From positions 1,674,001-1,738,000 of the forward strand of contig NZ_PDIZ01000001.1 in assembly GCF_002563635.1 (NCBI RefSeq): a stretch of DNA of 64,000 bases, written 5' to 3'. The stretch comes from Bacillus sp. es.036 (GTDB lineage Bacteria; Bacillota; Bacilli; Bacillales; Guptibacillaceae). Position numbers and translations under genes: made by a program. How positions within the stretch are numbered: the first letter of the stretch is position 1; each line of letters begins with the position of its first letter. The notes beneath the pieces are model-generated. The model saw only the letters and a list, made by a program, of their open reading frames with translations. It searched no databases and was not told where the DNA came from. This document shows, piece by piece, positions 1-9,591 of this stretch.

Positions 1-2204
1 GCTTCACTATAAATGTAAGGAAGAAGGTTCATCCTCATGTTCGTGTACTCACGGAACGTATCAATGACCGTGGAATCGCCTGTGCGATCAGCTACATTCC
101 AAGGAGAACGTTCTTCGCTTACTGATGGGTTAGCTTTTTCAGAGTGGAATTGCATAATCGGAGAAAATGCCGACATCGTTGTAGATCGCTTATATAGTTC
201 TGCAGTTGGAAAGCTTCCAGTAAAACCAGCTAAATCCCAACTCCAAAACGGAATCCCAGATGCGTTAGCAGAGAGTCCTGCTCTTATGGCTTCACGGTAT
301 GCAGAGAATGTGGATGTCTGATCGCCCGCCCAAAAAATTCCATGTTCTTGAGCCCCTGTAGTTCCTGCTCGACTAAATGTAAGAGCATCTGATTGTTTAG
401 ACTTAGCAAATTCACTATAAGCTTCTACATATTCATTTGGGTACTGATTTCTCATTTCATCCCCAGTTTTACCATTTTCAAATGAAACGTCTCTTCCCCA
501 TACCATCTCGCCGCCATCCGTTTTGAACCCATCTATTCCGATGTCATCAAACAAATAGCTACGCTTGGACATCCACCAATCTGTTGCTTGCTGATTCGTG
601 AAATCCAAAAGGAGACTGTTTCCAAACCATTTATTCTCTGGAACGCGATAAGGACTTCCATCCCCATTTTCTACAGCGTATCCTTGATTGATCATATAGG
701 ATTCATCGTTGTCTTTCTGTTCATAGTCATAATCCGTATATTTCAAAACAGGGATTTGCCACATCAATACTCGAATGTCGTTCGCATGGGCGTTATCGAC
801 CATTCCTTTAGGGTCTGACCACTTTCCACCAAAAGTATAGTCTTCGTAACCTAGTGACTGACCTCCTGATACAGGGGTGTATTGAGCATCGTTAAAAGCA
901 TAGAAGGTATGCTCGTCACTCCATTGTTCTAAAACCATTGCTGTCGCTGGAATGTCATAATTAGACGCTTGAGCAACCGCATTATCCACTTCTGATTGGC
1001 GGTCCCACTCATTAGCTGACATCCATAGACCAAAGGCCCACTTCGGTAACATCTCAGGTTTTGCTGTAACGTCCGTGTAGTTGGCTATCACATCCGGAAG
1101 ATCAGTTCCGTGAATGAAGTAATAATCCAACATGGATCCGCTACTTCCACCTGTATCCGTTGTGAAACTGTACATGTCTTGTTTCTCGGTTGCTAATTTG
1201 AATTTGGAATAGTGAGTAGAATTAACAAGCACCCCATAACCATTCGTGTTCAAGAAGAATGGGACGGCTAAGTAAGTACGCTCACCTTGATTACGGTATT
1301 GGTTGTAAACATAAGTATCTACTTCTGTTCCACGCTTACCTATTTGGTTATAACGTTCTCCAAAACCAAAGAACTCCTCGTTTGTTGGTGTATAAAAATG
1401 GTTCTCAACTTTATCAATCGTACTGCTACCATCTGTTAACCAACCTGCTGTGCGGTTTTGAGCAGGATTATATTCCTCGGTAATTAACGTTTGCCCATCC
1501 TCTTCGTATACACTCATTTTATAAGGGTCTTTTTGAATTTTGACTTGCAGTTCTGAAGTACTAACGACGATTTCATTTGAACTTTCATTAACTGTATAGT
1601 TACTTAATCCACCTTCATAGGTCCCTGTACTATTCGGACTCATTTGAACACGAAAAACATCATCAGCGGCGAAAGACAAACTCATTTCTGGTGTGAAGTT
1701 CCCGTTTGTAGATGAACCCGAGAACTCTACACGGTCCGTATTGTCCGTAAAGCTATTAATAGAGGTAAGGTTCTCCCAATCTGTAACTGTAAAATCGAAT
1801 GAACCTATCGTTTTTTCATTTGCCCCATCTTTGTTTGCATGAACGGTATATTCAACATCATCTCCTTGATTGAGAGAGCCTAGATTAACTTCCCAATAGG
1901 TGTTGTTTCCATCATTGTATTTAAACTCACCGTTGATAACTGGTTGTTGTACACCATTCTTCGTCCAAGTAATCCAAGTCGATTGTCCAGGTTCAACAGG
2001 CCAAGTTGCTATTTTGATTGAAACGTCTTGTCCGGCAACAGGATCTTTTGGACTTCTTTCAGTCGGCTTAACGTCGTAGAGCCCATCAATGCCATACGGA
2101 TCATGGTAGACTCCGTCTATAGCGTAGCCTGTGGTTGAGGTGAAAATAAAAGTGAAGAAAAGCGAAAAGATCACAACAAGAAATTTCTTGCCTAAATGTT
2201 TAAT
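1..2204 (-). CDS. Secreted GH31 alpha-glucosyltransferase/alpha-glucosidase, 3' end cut by window edge
   Basis: The reading frame is open from 2204 to base 1 and continues off the window. No ATG, GTG or TTG lies near the ribosome site. A strong AGGAGG at 2213-2218 sits 8 nt before an ATT codon (2202-2204). Starting there gives a textbook signal peptide: KHLGKK, a hydrophobic core, then a TTGYA-like cleavage site at about residue 27. The mature N-terminus (IDGVYHDPYGID) resembles, from memory, secreted cycloalternan-forming GH31 enzymes. About 200 residues of beta-rich domain precede the GH31 barrel. The barrel carries the nucleophile Asp563 in GFKTDGGE and acid/base Asp628 in WAGDQ. GH31 members hydrolyse or transfer alpha-glucosyl units. 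I infer a 6-alpha-glucosyltransferase or isomaltosyltransferase role from the operon. Plain alpha-glucosidase or alpha-xylosidase is possible. Family is sure, specificity is not. Confidence 0.85.
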   Translation of the reverse strand, partial: MKHLGKKFLVVIFSLFFTFIFTSTTGYAIDGVYHDPYGIDGLYDVKPTERSPKDPVAGQDVSIKIATWPVEPGQSTWITWTKNGVQQPVINGEFKYNDGNNTYWEVNLGSLNQGDDVEYTVHANKDGANEKTIGSFDFTVTDWENLTSINSFTDNTDRVEFSGSSTNGNFTPEMSLSFAADDVFRVQMSPNSTGTYEGGLSNYTVNESSNEIVVSTSELQVKIQKDPYKMSVYEEDGQTLITEEYNPAQNRTAGWLTDGSSTIDKVENHFYTPTNEEFFGFGERYNQIGKRGTEVDTYVYNQYRNQGERTYLAVPFFLNTNGYGVLVNSTHYSKFKLATEKQDMYSFTTDTGGSSGSMLDYYFIHGTDLPDVIANYTDVTAKPEMLPKWAFGLWMSANEWDRQSEVDNAVAQASNYDIPATAMVLEQWSDEHTFYAFNDAQYTPVSGGQSLGYEDYTFGGKWSDPKGMVDNAHANDIRVLMWQIPVLKYTDYDYEQKDNDESYMINQGYAVENGDGSPYRVPENKWFGNSLLLDFTNQQATDWWMSKRSYLFDDIGIDGFKTDGGEMVWGRDVSFENGKTGDEMRNQYPNEYVEAYSEFAKSKQSDALTFSRAGTTGAQEHGIFWAGDQTSTFSAYREAIRAGLSANASGIPFWSWDLAGFTGSFPTAELYKRSTTMSAFSPIMQFHSEKANPSVSEERSPWNVADRTGDSTVIDTFREYTNMRMNLLPYIYSE

Positions 2205-2212
2205 AGAAATTA

Positions 2213-2218
2213 CCTCCT
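2213..2218 (-). promoter_or_regulatory. Ribosome binding site that defines an ATT start
   Basis: AGGAGG on the minus strand, 8 nt before ATT at 2204-2202. An in-frame TAA lies a few codons upstream. The next usual start codon in frame is a GTG inside the hydrophobic core of the signal peptide and has no ribosome site. The site therefore argues for non-canonical ATT initiation, as known for infC. Confidence 0.7.
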
Positions 2219-2277
2219 GTTTATGTTAGTTAGCCCGAATTAATACACTTTCACTTCCTTTCATGAAACGGGCTCTA

Positions 2278-3948
2278 TTAATAAACCTTATACACAGTTC
2301 CTTCGAAGGGTCGCAAAACCTCAATCTCCCCAGAACCAGCCTCATTAGATATCACTACAGAAGCCCCCTGAATCCGCTCCACAACATCCGAATCCACTTT
2401 CACCTCATCACCTGAGAAATTGCACATAATAATAAGTGATTCCTGTTCCCCTTTTCGCTCATAAGCAAAAACCTTCTCCGACTCTCTCATTATGAGTTGG
2501 AAAGAGCCTTCCGATATAACATCCATGTCTTTTCGAAGCTGTATGAGTTGTTGATAATAGTAGAAAACAGACGTTGAATCTTTTAAGGATTCCTCAGCAT
2601 TGATCGTCAGATGATTTTCGTTCACTTGAAGCCAAGGGGTACCTGTTGTAAACCCTGCATGTGGCGAGTCGTCCCACTGCATCGGCGTTCTGGCATTATC
2701 ACGGCCTTTTGTATAGATCGCGTTCATGATTCGATCGGTAGACCAGCCCAGTTCTTGTTTTTCTTTGAACATGTTCAAGGTTTCAATATCCTGATAACCT
2801 TCCAACTGATCAAACCGAACATTTGTCATACCTAACTCTTCCCCTTGGTAGATGTAAGGTGTCCCTTGCATCATGTGCAGGCAGGTGGCGAGCATTTTTG
2901 CAGATTTCTCCCTATATTCCTGGTCATTTCCGAAGCGGGAGACGATACGGGGCTGATCATGGTTGTTCCAATACAAACTGTTCCAACCGATACCGTAGAG
3001 GGCCGTCTGCCACTTTTCAAAATTCTCCTTCAGATCACGGAGGTCAAGCGGCTTTAGATTCCACTTGTCGCCCCCCTGTTCGTCCAGTGACATGTGCTCG
3101 AACGTAAAGATCATATCCAGTTCTTCGTTCTCTGGATCCGTGTACGCTTTTGCATCATCAGGTGCCGCTCCTGGCATTTCCCCAACGGTCATGACATCGC
3201 GGCCTTTCAATACTTCTCGGTGCATCTCTTTTATAAATTCATGGATTCTAGGGCCATTCAGGAAATATGGGCCTGGATCTCCATACTTGTCCCCTTCTTT
3301 GACTTCCCCATTTGAGAAAGGATAGTGCTTGGAAATGAAATTGATGACGTCCATACGGAATCCATCTATCCCTTTATCCATCCAGTAGTTCATCATGTCA
3401 TAGATGTCGGTGCGGAGCTCTTGGTTCTCCCAGTTCAAGTCAGGTTGTTTTTCTGCAAACAGATGCAAATAGTACTGATCAGTGGTGTTTTCATATCTCC
3501 AAGCCGACCCGCTGAAAATGGATCCCCAATTCGTTGGCGGTTCTCCATTTGCTTTTCCATCTCGCCAAATATAATAGTCACGGTACTTATTGTTTTTGCT
3601 ATTCTTTGATTCCACGAACCACGGATGTTCATCAGAGGTATGGTTCACCACAAGATCCATCACAATCTTGATTCCCCTCTTATGGGATTCCTCCAACAAC
3701 TTCTCCATATCTTCCATCGAACCGAATAATTCATCAATAATCCTATAATTTCGTATATCATATCCATTGTCTTCTTGAGGCGAATCATAGACTGGGGAAA
3801 GCCAGATCACATCGATTCCGAGTTTATTCAGATAATCGAGTTTCTCAATAATACCGGGAATGTCCCCCACTCCATTTCCTGTCGTATCATTAAAGCTCTT
3901 TGGGTAAATCTGATAGATCGTACTTTTCTTCCACCATGCGTTTGTCAT
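2278..3948 (-). CDS. GH13 oligo-1,6-glucosidase (isomaltase type), intracellular
   Basis: About 556 aa with no signal peptide. It would hydrolyse alpha-1,6 bonds of isomaltose-like oligosaccharides in the cytoplasm. Typical GH13_31 motifs are present: DLVVNHTSDEH, nucleophile Asp200 in GFRMDVI, acid/base Glu257 in TVGEMPG, and Asp331 in NNHDQPR. The residue after the nucleophile is Val201. In this subfamily Val there goes with alpha-1,6 specificity and Ala/Thr with alpha-1,4 (established for yeast and bacillus enzymes). The first ATG (3957) abuts the AAAAAGG ribosome site, so the ATG at 3948, giving MTNAWWKKS, is the better start. It lies 51 nt after the large GH31 gene in the same operon and should finish degradation of what that enzyme releases. 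Confidence 0.9.
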   Translation of the reverse strand: MTNAWWKKSTIYQIYPKSFNDTTGNGVGDIPGIIEKLDYLNKLGIDVIWLSPVYDSPQEDNGYDIRNYRIIDELFGSMEDMEKLLEESHKRGIKIVMDLVVNHTSDEHPWFVESKNSKNNKYRDYYIWRDGKANGEPPTNWGSIFSGSAWRYENTTDQYYLHLFAEKQPDLNWENQELRTDIYDMMNYWMDKGIDGFRMDVINFISKHYPFSNGEVKEGDKYGDPGPYFLNGPRIHEFIKEMHREVLKGRDVMTVGEMPGAAPDDAKAYTDPENEELDMIFTFEHMSLDEQGGDKWNLKPLDLRDLKENFEKWQTALYGIGWNSLYWNNHDQPRIVSRFGNDQEYREKSAKMLATCLHMMQGTPYIYQGEELGMTNVRFDQLEGYQDIETLNMFKEKQELGWSTDRIMNAIYTKGRDNARTPMQWDDSPHAGFTTGTPWLQVNENHLTINAEESLKDSTSVFYYYQQLIQLRKDMDVISEGSFQLIMRESEKVFAYERKGEQESLIIMCNFSGDEVKVDSDVVERIQGASVVISNEAGSGEIEVLRPFEGTVYKVY

Positions 3949-3998
3949 TATCATCATCCTTTTTTGATTGTCATTTCCGTCCTTAGCCGATTACTATC

Positions 3999-6900
3999 TT
4001 AGTAGATAACACGTGTTTTTTTATCCGTACCAACAACTTCTATTTTTAATGGTTCTAAGTCCGTATACACATATACAACAACTTCATCCTCCCCTACTTC
4101 TACGTTCAACTCGACGTCATGACCGAGATGATCTGTAAGCGTCTTTTGGAATGATGCCTCACAATAGATTCGACATAAGGGCTGTTTGTATGAAGTTAGA
4201 TCATTACCTACGGGACTTCCTAGTTCTCCTGATTCACTGACATTTAATAGAAGCGCACTATTCATGCGGACGAACACTGGAATCTCTTCTACTCCAGCAG
4301 TACACGTTATATAAGTGGGACCTTCCAGCACTTCGCTTGTCCACAAGTGCATCCATTTTCCTTCAGGAAGATATACATTTCGTTCGATTTCTCCTTCATC
4401 AATGACAGGCGCCACAAGTAATGACTCGCCGAATAAGTATTCATCGTAGATTCCTGTTACCCGCTCATCCTCAGGAAAATCAAGCATGAGCGCTCTCATC
4501 AATGGTTCTCCTGTGTTACACGCTTTGAGCGACTCCTGATAGAGATAAGGTATTAGATTCATACGCACATTGGCAAAGAAGCGGTACACATCGATCACTT
4601 GATCCTCTCCAGTCCGAGAGGCAATATTCCAAGGCGTCCTGTCCTGACTGAACTCTGCTTTGCTCTCTGCATGATACTGCATAATCGGGCAAAAGGCAGC
4701 CATGGACGAAGACCGCATAAATAGCTCTGCAGAAGGAATGTCTCCATTAAATCCAGCTAGATCCCACCCCCAAAACACAACGCCTGCAAGACCCGCGTTC
4801 AACCCAGCGATCAGTGACCTTTTAAACGCATCGAAGGTAGACCGTTCATCCCCTGCCCAGTGCGCGGGGAATTGCTGTGCCCCGGTGTAACCAGCACGAC
4901 TAAATGTGATGCCATCATTTTGCTGGGCGAAATCATAATAAGCTCCGATATAATCATTTGGATACTGGTTCCGCATTTCACTTCCCGTCTGTCCATTCGC
5001 GAATTTTAGATTTTTCCCGAACACGAACTCGCCGCCATCCGTTTTAAAACCATCCACTCCAATGTCCAACAGGTACTGGCGCTTGTGAAACCACCATTTT
5101 CGTCCTTCTGGATGACTGAAATCCATAATCAGACTATTCGTGAACCAGTTCTCAGGAATTCGATAAGGATTTCCATCTTCTTTTTGTACGACGTACCCAT
5201 TCTCAATCATGTAGGCTTCGTCCTGGTCCTTTAATGGATGGTTTTGTTTGTTTAAGTATTTTTGAATCGGTATCTGCCATAGAACGAGTTTTAAGTTCTC
5301 ATCATGGATGTGATCGACCATCCCTTTAGGATCCGGCCAGCGTCCCCATGACGGGAAGTCCATCTCTTCATAACCGTGAACATGTCCGGGTTCTTTCAAC
5401 TCATAAGTCGCGTCATTGAACATATAGTATGTCGCTTCATCGCTCCATTGTTCCAATACAATTACCGTAGCTGGAATTTTATGATCGTTCGTCGCTTTGA
5501 TTTCATCCTCTACAACCGACTGACGATCCCAGTTATTACTCGACATCCATGGCCCTAGCGCCCAAGTCGGAACCATCTCAGGCTTGGCTGTTCCTTTCGT
5601 AAAAGCTTGAACTTGCTCCCTGTAGTCCCCGAAGTAAAAATGAACCGTTGTTTCCTGTACGTTTTCATTTTGTTCAATCAGCCATGTGCATTGATCTTGT
5701 AACGAGGAGGCCAAATCAAACTTTGTGTACATCATTGTATCGACATGACAGCCATACCCTTTATTGGTCATATAGAAAGGGATGGGAATGTACGTCCGTG
5801 TTCCCTGATCTCTGTATTGGTTGTACACATAACAATCGATAATTTCCCCGCGCTGTTCGATTGCATTATAGCGTTCTCCAAACCCATAGAATTGCTCTTC
5901 TTTAGGAGAGTACCAATGCAGCTGAAATTCACGTATCGTTCCAGCTAGATCCTCTTTCCACTCAAGCGGCGGAAACAATGGGTGAGACCGGAGCAGTTCC
6001 TCGTCTTGATGGAAAAGAATGATTTCCTTTGAATCGGACGGCACATGTAGACGGTAATCTCCCGCAGAAATCGATGCACCCTTTTTAGAAACGTGCGGAG
6101 GCTTCTTCCCTGCTTTGGAACGAAGGGTCATGTCCATACCTTTTTCACTGATTTCAATTGTCAGCCTATGTCCTTCTCCGAACCCCAACTCTAGTGCTTG
6201 TTCTGTTGCTTCCACTATTGAAAAAGCATCAACGGATTCCTTTTTTCTAGTCGAGAGAGAATATGTATCAGAATAAAGCTCTTCTCCCTTTTCAAATGTA
6301 ACGTGAAAAACGTAGGAATAGGTTCCATGATCGGGCAGAGGAGGGCGTTTTCCTTCATAGATGGTCGCTTCCCCTTTTTTCTTCGGTTGTAGATGAACAA
6401 AGTCTTTCCACGTAATGGATTCATTTTCCACATGAGCATCTACATGTAGAATTTTCTTTTCACTAATGACCTGACAAGCGAAGTGCACATAGTCTTCTGT
6501 GGTAGGATAATGCGGGTGTCTTTCCGTTAATTGTGGCAAGTAGACATTTTCATTACCAAGAGGATCATGAATGACCTTTTCGCCTTCTTTATTCTGAGAA
6601 GCGTAATAGTCGAATAGTGAGAGAATGACATCACCAAGTTGATCCTCTTTAGTATGATTTCTTGTTAAGTGTGCATAATACAAAGCTTTTTCTTGGTCGT
6701 ATTTCTCGAGGTAATAGAGGGCCATCATCGCTGTTGCAGCTTTGGACGTTTTTTCAGCTCCACGGAAAGGAAGCATCCCCTCTTCTTCTTCCAAGTCCAG
6801 AACCATCTTCTTCGTTGCTTCCACCATAATCAGGTCTTCTGGAGAGAACAATCCGTAAGGCATAACGGCAAGTGTTTGATCGACAGAGATCCCCCTGTTT

Positions 6901-7325
6901 TCCATTCCATTCAAAGCGGTGCCACCAGAGAGCAGTTCGTTAAATACAAAATCACGTATTTCTGTCATAGTCTGCTGTACTTCTGTTTGTTGCCGGGTAT
7001 TCTTCGTTTCCGCTAACGCGGCATAAGCCATGGAAACGTGAGAAAGATAGATGTCACCATCGTTTCCCCATATATCAGAGTGAGGCTGATTCCATTGTTC
7101 CGCTATATATGTGATGAACGGCTGATCATCAATAGAAGTCAATTCCTTATCATCTGGCGTCAGACCAACTTGTTTCTGCAACAACCACAGCCATGTAGCA
7201 ATGGTGTGAAAATGATCCACTTCCAAAGTTGGCTGGTACTCTTTGATGGTTTTTTTGACGTCGGAGTGATTCTCTTTCAGTTGGTCTACATGAGCACGAA
7301 GTAGAGATAGATAAGCCTGATCCAC
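3999..7325 (-). CDS. Large intracellular GH31 enzyme with N-terminal glucoamylase-like region
   Basis: About 1108 aa with no signal peptide. The C-terminal two-thirds is a GH31 barrel with nucleophile Asp763 in GFKTDGGE and acid/base Asp826 in WAGDE. It is clearly related to the secreted enzyme downstream; GFGERYN and LEQWSDE occur in both. The first ~430 residues are extra. Residues about 140-260 read like the (alpha/alpha)6 barrel of GH15 glucoamylases (SVDQTLAVMPYGLFSPED, then KAATAMMALYYLEKYDQEKA). The start is GTG at 7325, five bases after AAAGGGTGG; the longer frame from 7370 has no ribosome site and overlaps the intergenic hairpin. From context I infer cleavage of an imported, perhaps cyclic, alpha-glucan. 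A Listeria homologue of similar size (lmo0183, from memory) sits in the same gene order. Confidence 0.87.
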   Translation of the reverse strand: MDQAYLSLLRAHVDQLKENHSDVKKTIKEYQPTLEVDHFHTIATWLWLLQKQVGLTPDDKELTSIDDQPFITYIAEQWNQPHSDIWGNDGDIYLSHVSMAYAALAETKNTRQQTEVQQTMTEIRDFVFNELLSGGTALNGMENRGISVDQTLAVMPYGLFSPEDLIMVEATKKMVLDLEEEEGMLPFRGAEKTSKAATAMMALYYLEKYDQEKALYYAHLTRNHTKEDQLGDVILSLFDYYASQNKEGEKVIHDPLGNENVYLPQLTERHPHYPTTEDYVHFACQVISEKKILHVDAHVENESITWKDFVHLQPKKKGEATIYEGKRPPLPDHGTYSYVFHVTFEKGEELYSDTYSLSTRKKESVDAFSIVEATEQALELGFGEGHRLTIEISEKGMDMTLRSKAGKKPPHVSKKGASISAGDYRLHVPSDSKEIILFHQDEELLRSHPLFPPLEWKEDLAGTIREFQLHWYSPKEEQFYGFGERYNAIEQRGEIIDCYVYNQYRDQGTRTYIPIPFYMTNKGYGCHVDTMMYTKFDLASSLQDQCTWLIEQNENVQETTVHFYFGDYREQVQAFTKGTAKPEMVPTWALGPWMSSNNWDRQSVVEDEIKATNDHKIPATVIVLEQWSDEATYYMFNDATYELKEPGHVHGYEEMDFPSWGRWPDPKGMVDHIHDENLKLVLWQIPIQKYLNKQNHPLKDQDEAYMIENGYVVQKEDGNPYRIPENWFTNSLIMDFSHPEGRKWWFHKRQYLLDIGVDGFKTDGGEFVFGKNLKFANGQTGSEMRNQYPNDYIGAYYDFAQQNDGITFSRAGYTGAQQFPAHWAGDERSTFDAFKRSLIAGLNAGLAGVVFWGWDLAGFNGDIPSAELFMRSSSMAAFCPIMQYHAESKAEFSQDRTPWNIASRTGEDQVIDVYRFFANVRMNLIPYLYQESLKACNTGEPLMRALMLDFPEDERVTGIYDEYLFGESLLVAPVIDEGEIERNVYLPEGKWMHLWTSEVLEGPTYITCTAGVEEIPVFVRMNSALLLNVSESGELGSPVGNDLTSYKQPLCRIYCEASFQKTLTDHLGHDVELNVEVGEDEVVVYVYTDLEPLKIEVVGTDKKTRVIY

Positions 7326-7345
7326 TTTTACCACCCTTTCATGAA

Positions 7346-7381
7346 GAAGGATATATATGGAGACCCCCACATATATCCTTC
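7346..7381 (-). promoter_or_regulatory. Intercistronic hairpin between binding-protein and GH31 genes
   Basis: Two 15-nt arms at 7346-7360 and 7367-7381 are complementary with one imperfect pair around a 6-nt loop. No T-run follows on the minus strand, so it is not a simple terminator. Such hairpins after a solute-binding-protein gene often protect its mRNA and raise its level above the downstream genes; that role is inferred. Confidence 0.6.
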
Positions 7382-7395
7382 ATGTCCTACTATCA

Positions 7396-8673
7396 TTAGT
7401 TTAAGATATTCTCATACTCTGATTGAAGCGTCTTCAAGACATCTTCTGCTGATTTGCTACCATTTAGTGCTTTTTCGAATTCTTGGTTGGTAACATCATT
7501 GATCTGGCTCCAGTTTTCAACAACCGGAGGCAACACAAGAGAGTCCAAGGCATTAAAGACCGCTTCACGGTTTTGTGGAGGGGACTGATCAAGGTATGGT
7601 TGAAGTACTTCTTCATCCGTCACAGCCGGAAGCTCCCAAGAGTTCTCAACACGAAGCTCCGCCACTTGTTCACTTGCACTCATGAATCGTGCAAACTTAT
7701 AAGCCGCTTCCTGTTTGTCTGTATCAGCCGAAACAGCAAGACCATTAGCAAAGAAATGATGCGCTTTTTGCGAATTGCCCGCTTCTAACGCAACGTCCCA
7801 TTCAAAGGAAGCTTCTTTGAATACATCAAACATCCAGATCCCTGTGTGGACGATTCCAAGCTGACCATTCAAGAACAAATCTGCTGGAGCTTGACCGGAC
7901 ATTTCACCAGGTGATGGCGTAACTCCTGATTCCGTCACTTTATCGACCATATATTTCAGGGCTTCTAGGTTTTCTTGCGTATCGACTGTAGGATTACCGC
8001 TGTCATCGAATAATTGACCACCATTTTGAGCCGCAATCTTAAAGAACTCATTCATCGTTGTCGGAGCATACGTACCCCAAACGTTGTTTTCTTCATTCGT
8101 GATCTTTTCTGCAGCCGCTAGTTCATCTTCCCACGTCCAGTCGGCTGTTGGATATTCTACGCCCGCTTCATCAAACAATTCCTTGTTATAGAACGTTAGA
8201 ACGTTGGAGAAACTCTCGACCATTCCATACTGTTTTCCATCATACTGATAAGCTTCGAACGCTTCTTGATTTAATTGAGAAGGATCGAATTCGTCGTCCT
8301 CTTCAATAAAACTGGAAAGGTCGGCTAACGTTCCCTTTGAAGCGTATTGAACAAAATTCTCATAGTTCAATTCAAAAACATCTGGAGCATTACCCCCGGC
8401 CAAACGGGTTTGTAGTTTAGTAAAGTAATCATCGTAAGCTGCCAATTCCGTGTTCACTTTGATATTCGGATTTTCTTCTTCAAAAGCCGTGACAATATCA
8501 GCCAGGACATCCTCATAGTTAGGAGTAGCTGAGAAACTGTAATAGGTGATTTCGGTTGTACCTTCTTCACCATCACTGCTTTCATTTCCTTCACCACTCG
8601 ACTCAAAAGAACAACCAATCAATCCAACACTAGCCAGTAGAAAAAACAAAGATAAAACCCAGATTTTTTTCAT
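7396..8673 (-). CDS. ABC sugar transporter, solute-binding lipoprotein
   Basis: A 425-aa family 1 extracellular solute-binding protein. It has a lipoprotein signal peptide (MKKIWVLSLFFLLASV) with lipobox LIGC, so Cys21 would be lipidated and the protein tethered outside the membrane. A Ser/Glu/Gly-rich linker follows, then the usual binding-protein fold (EITYYSFSA, DVFELNYENF, GIWMFDVF). It feeds the two permeases encoded just upstream. Ligand is unknown from sequence; the enzyme genes in the operon suggest an alpha-glucan oligosaccharide, possibly cyclic. Confidence 0.92.
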   Translation of the reverse strand: MKKIWVLSLFFLLASVGLIGCSFESSGEGNESSDGEEGTTEITYYSFSATPNYEDVLADIVTAFEEENPNIKVNTELAAYDDYFTKLQTRLAGGNAPDVFELNYENFVQYASKGTLADLSSFIEEDDEFDPSQLNQEAFEAYQYDGKQYGMVESFSNVLTFYNKELFDEAGVEYPTADWTWEDELAAAEKITNEENNVWGTYAPTTMNEFFKIAAQNGGQLFDDSGNPTVDTQENLEALKYMVDKVTESGVTPSPGEMSGQAPADLFLNGQLGIVHTGIWMFDVFKEASFEWDVALEAGNSQKAHHFFANGLAVSADTDKQEAAYKFARFMSASEQVAELRVENSWELPAVTDEEVLQPYLDQSPPQNREAVFNALDSLVLPPVVENWSQINDVTNQEFEKALNGSKSAEDVLKTLQSEYENILN

Positions 8674-8703
8674 GTACTCTTCTCCCCTTTGATAGAATAG
8701 AAT

Positions 8704-9588
8704 TTATTCTTTCATTCCGCTCATCGTCATACCTTGGATAAAGTATTTTTGAGCAAAAAGATAGACGATTAATATCGGTAAAACACTAATGACAACGCCA
8801 GCCATCATCAATCCCCAATCGGTTCCCCACCGACCTTGCAACAAAGAAAGGCCTAACGGCAATGTGGCTAATTCCTTATTGCTGATGACAATCAGCGGCC
8901 ATAGAAAGTTGTTCCATGACTGCATGAAAGTGAAGATTCCAAGCGCAGCCAGCATCGGTTTGATCAATGGAAGACAAACGCGATAAAATACTTGAAAATG
9001 ATTAGCTCCATCCATGAAAGCTGCTTCCTCAAGTTCCCTTGGAATACTCAACATCGCCTGTCTCATAAGAAATGTTCCGAAAACAGCAAACATTGTAGGT
9101 ATAATAAGGCCTGGATAAGAATCCAGCCAGCCAAACTGCTTAATCAAAATAAACTGAGGAATCATCGTAACCTGGGTTGGTACCATCATTGTGGCGAGGT
9201 ATAGCAAGAATAATTTATCCCTGCCTCGGAATTGCATTCTTGCAAAGGCATATGCCGCCATCGAACTGAAAATCATTTGCCCGATTGTAGTCAAGACCGC
9301 AACCACAACAGAGTTCCAAAGAAAGCGTACCATCGGAAACTGTTGAGTGACCTGCTCATAATTTTGAGTTGTCGGTTGATTCGGAACGAGTTCAGGAGGC
9401 AGTACCATCGTGGCTCCATCTGGCTTCAGGGATGTAGAAACCATCCAGAGAAACGGCACCAACATAATGAAAGCGCCTCCGATTAACAATAAGTAAAAAA
9501 GGACTTTTTTCATAATCGGGCGTCTCTTCGAACTTTCTGACTTGATGTTCCGGTAAACCAGAGCCTTGCTTGAGTTCTCCATAGCCAT
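8704..9588 (-). CDS. ABC sugar transporter permease (MalG-type)
   Basis: 294 aa with six predicted membrane segments and the cytoplasmic EAA loop (ELEEAAFMDGANHFQVFYRVCLPLIKP) that docks the ATPase. An N-terminal tail of about 25 residues precedes the first helix. It starts 3 nt after the other permease gene ends, so the two are probably translationally coupled; AGGAGG lies at the end of that gene. With its partner it forms the membrane channel for the lipoprotein at 7396-8673. No ATPase gene is present in the operon. Confidence 0.92.
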   Translation of the reverse strand: MAMENSSKALVYRNIKSESSKRRPIMKKVLFYLLLIGGAFIMLVPFLWMVSTSLKPDGATMVLPPELVPNQPTTQNYEQVTQQFPMVRFLWNSVVVAVLTTIGQMIFSSMAAYAFARMQFRGRDKLFLLYLATMMVPTQVTMIPQFILIKQFGWLDSYPGLIIPTMFAVFGTFLMRQAMLSIPRELEEAAFMDGANHFQVFYRVCLPLIKPMLAALGIFTFMQSWNNFLWPLIVISNKELATLPLGLSLLQGRWGTDWGLMMAGVVISVLPILIVYLFAQKYFIQGMTMSGMKE

Positions 9589-9591
9589 GGA

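Noticed and set aside
37-1483. Plus-strand frames opposite the secreted GH31 gene
   Set aside because: Shadows of a frame with clear GH31 catalytic motifs on the minus strand.
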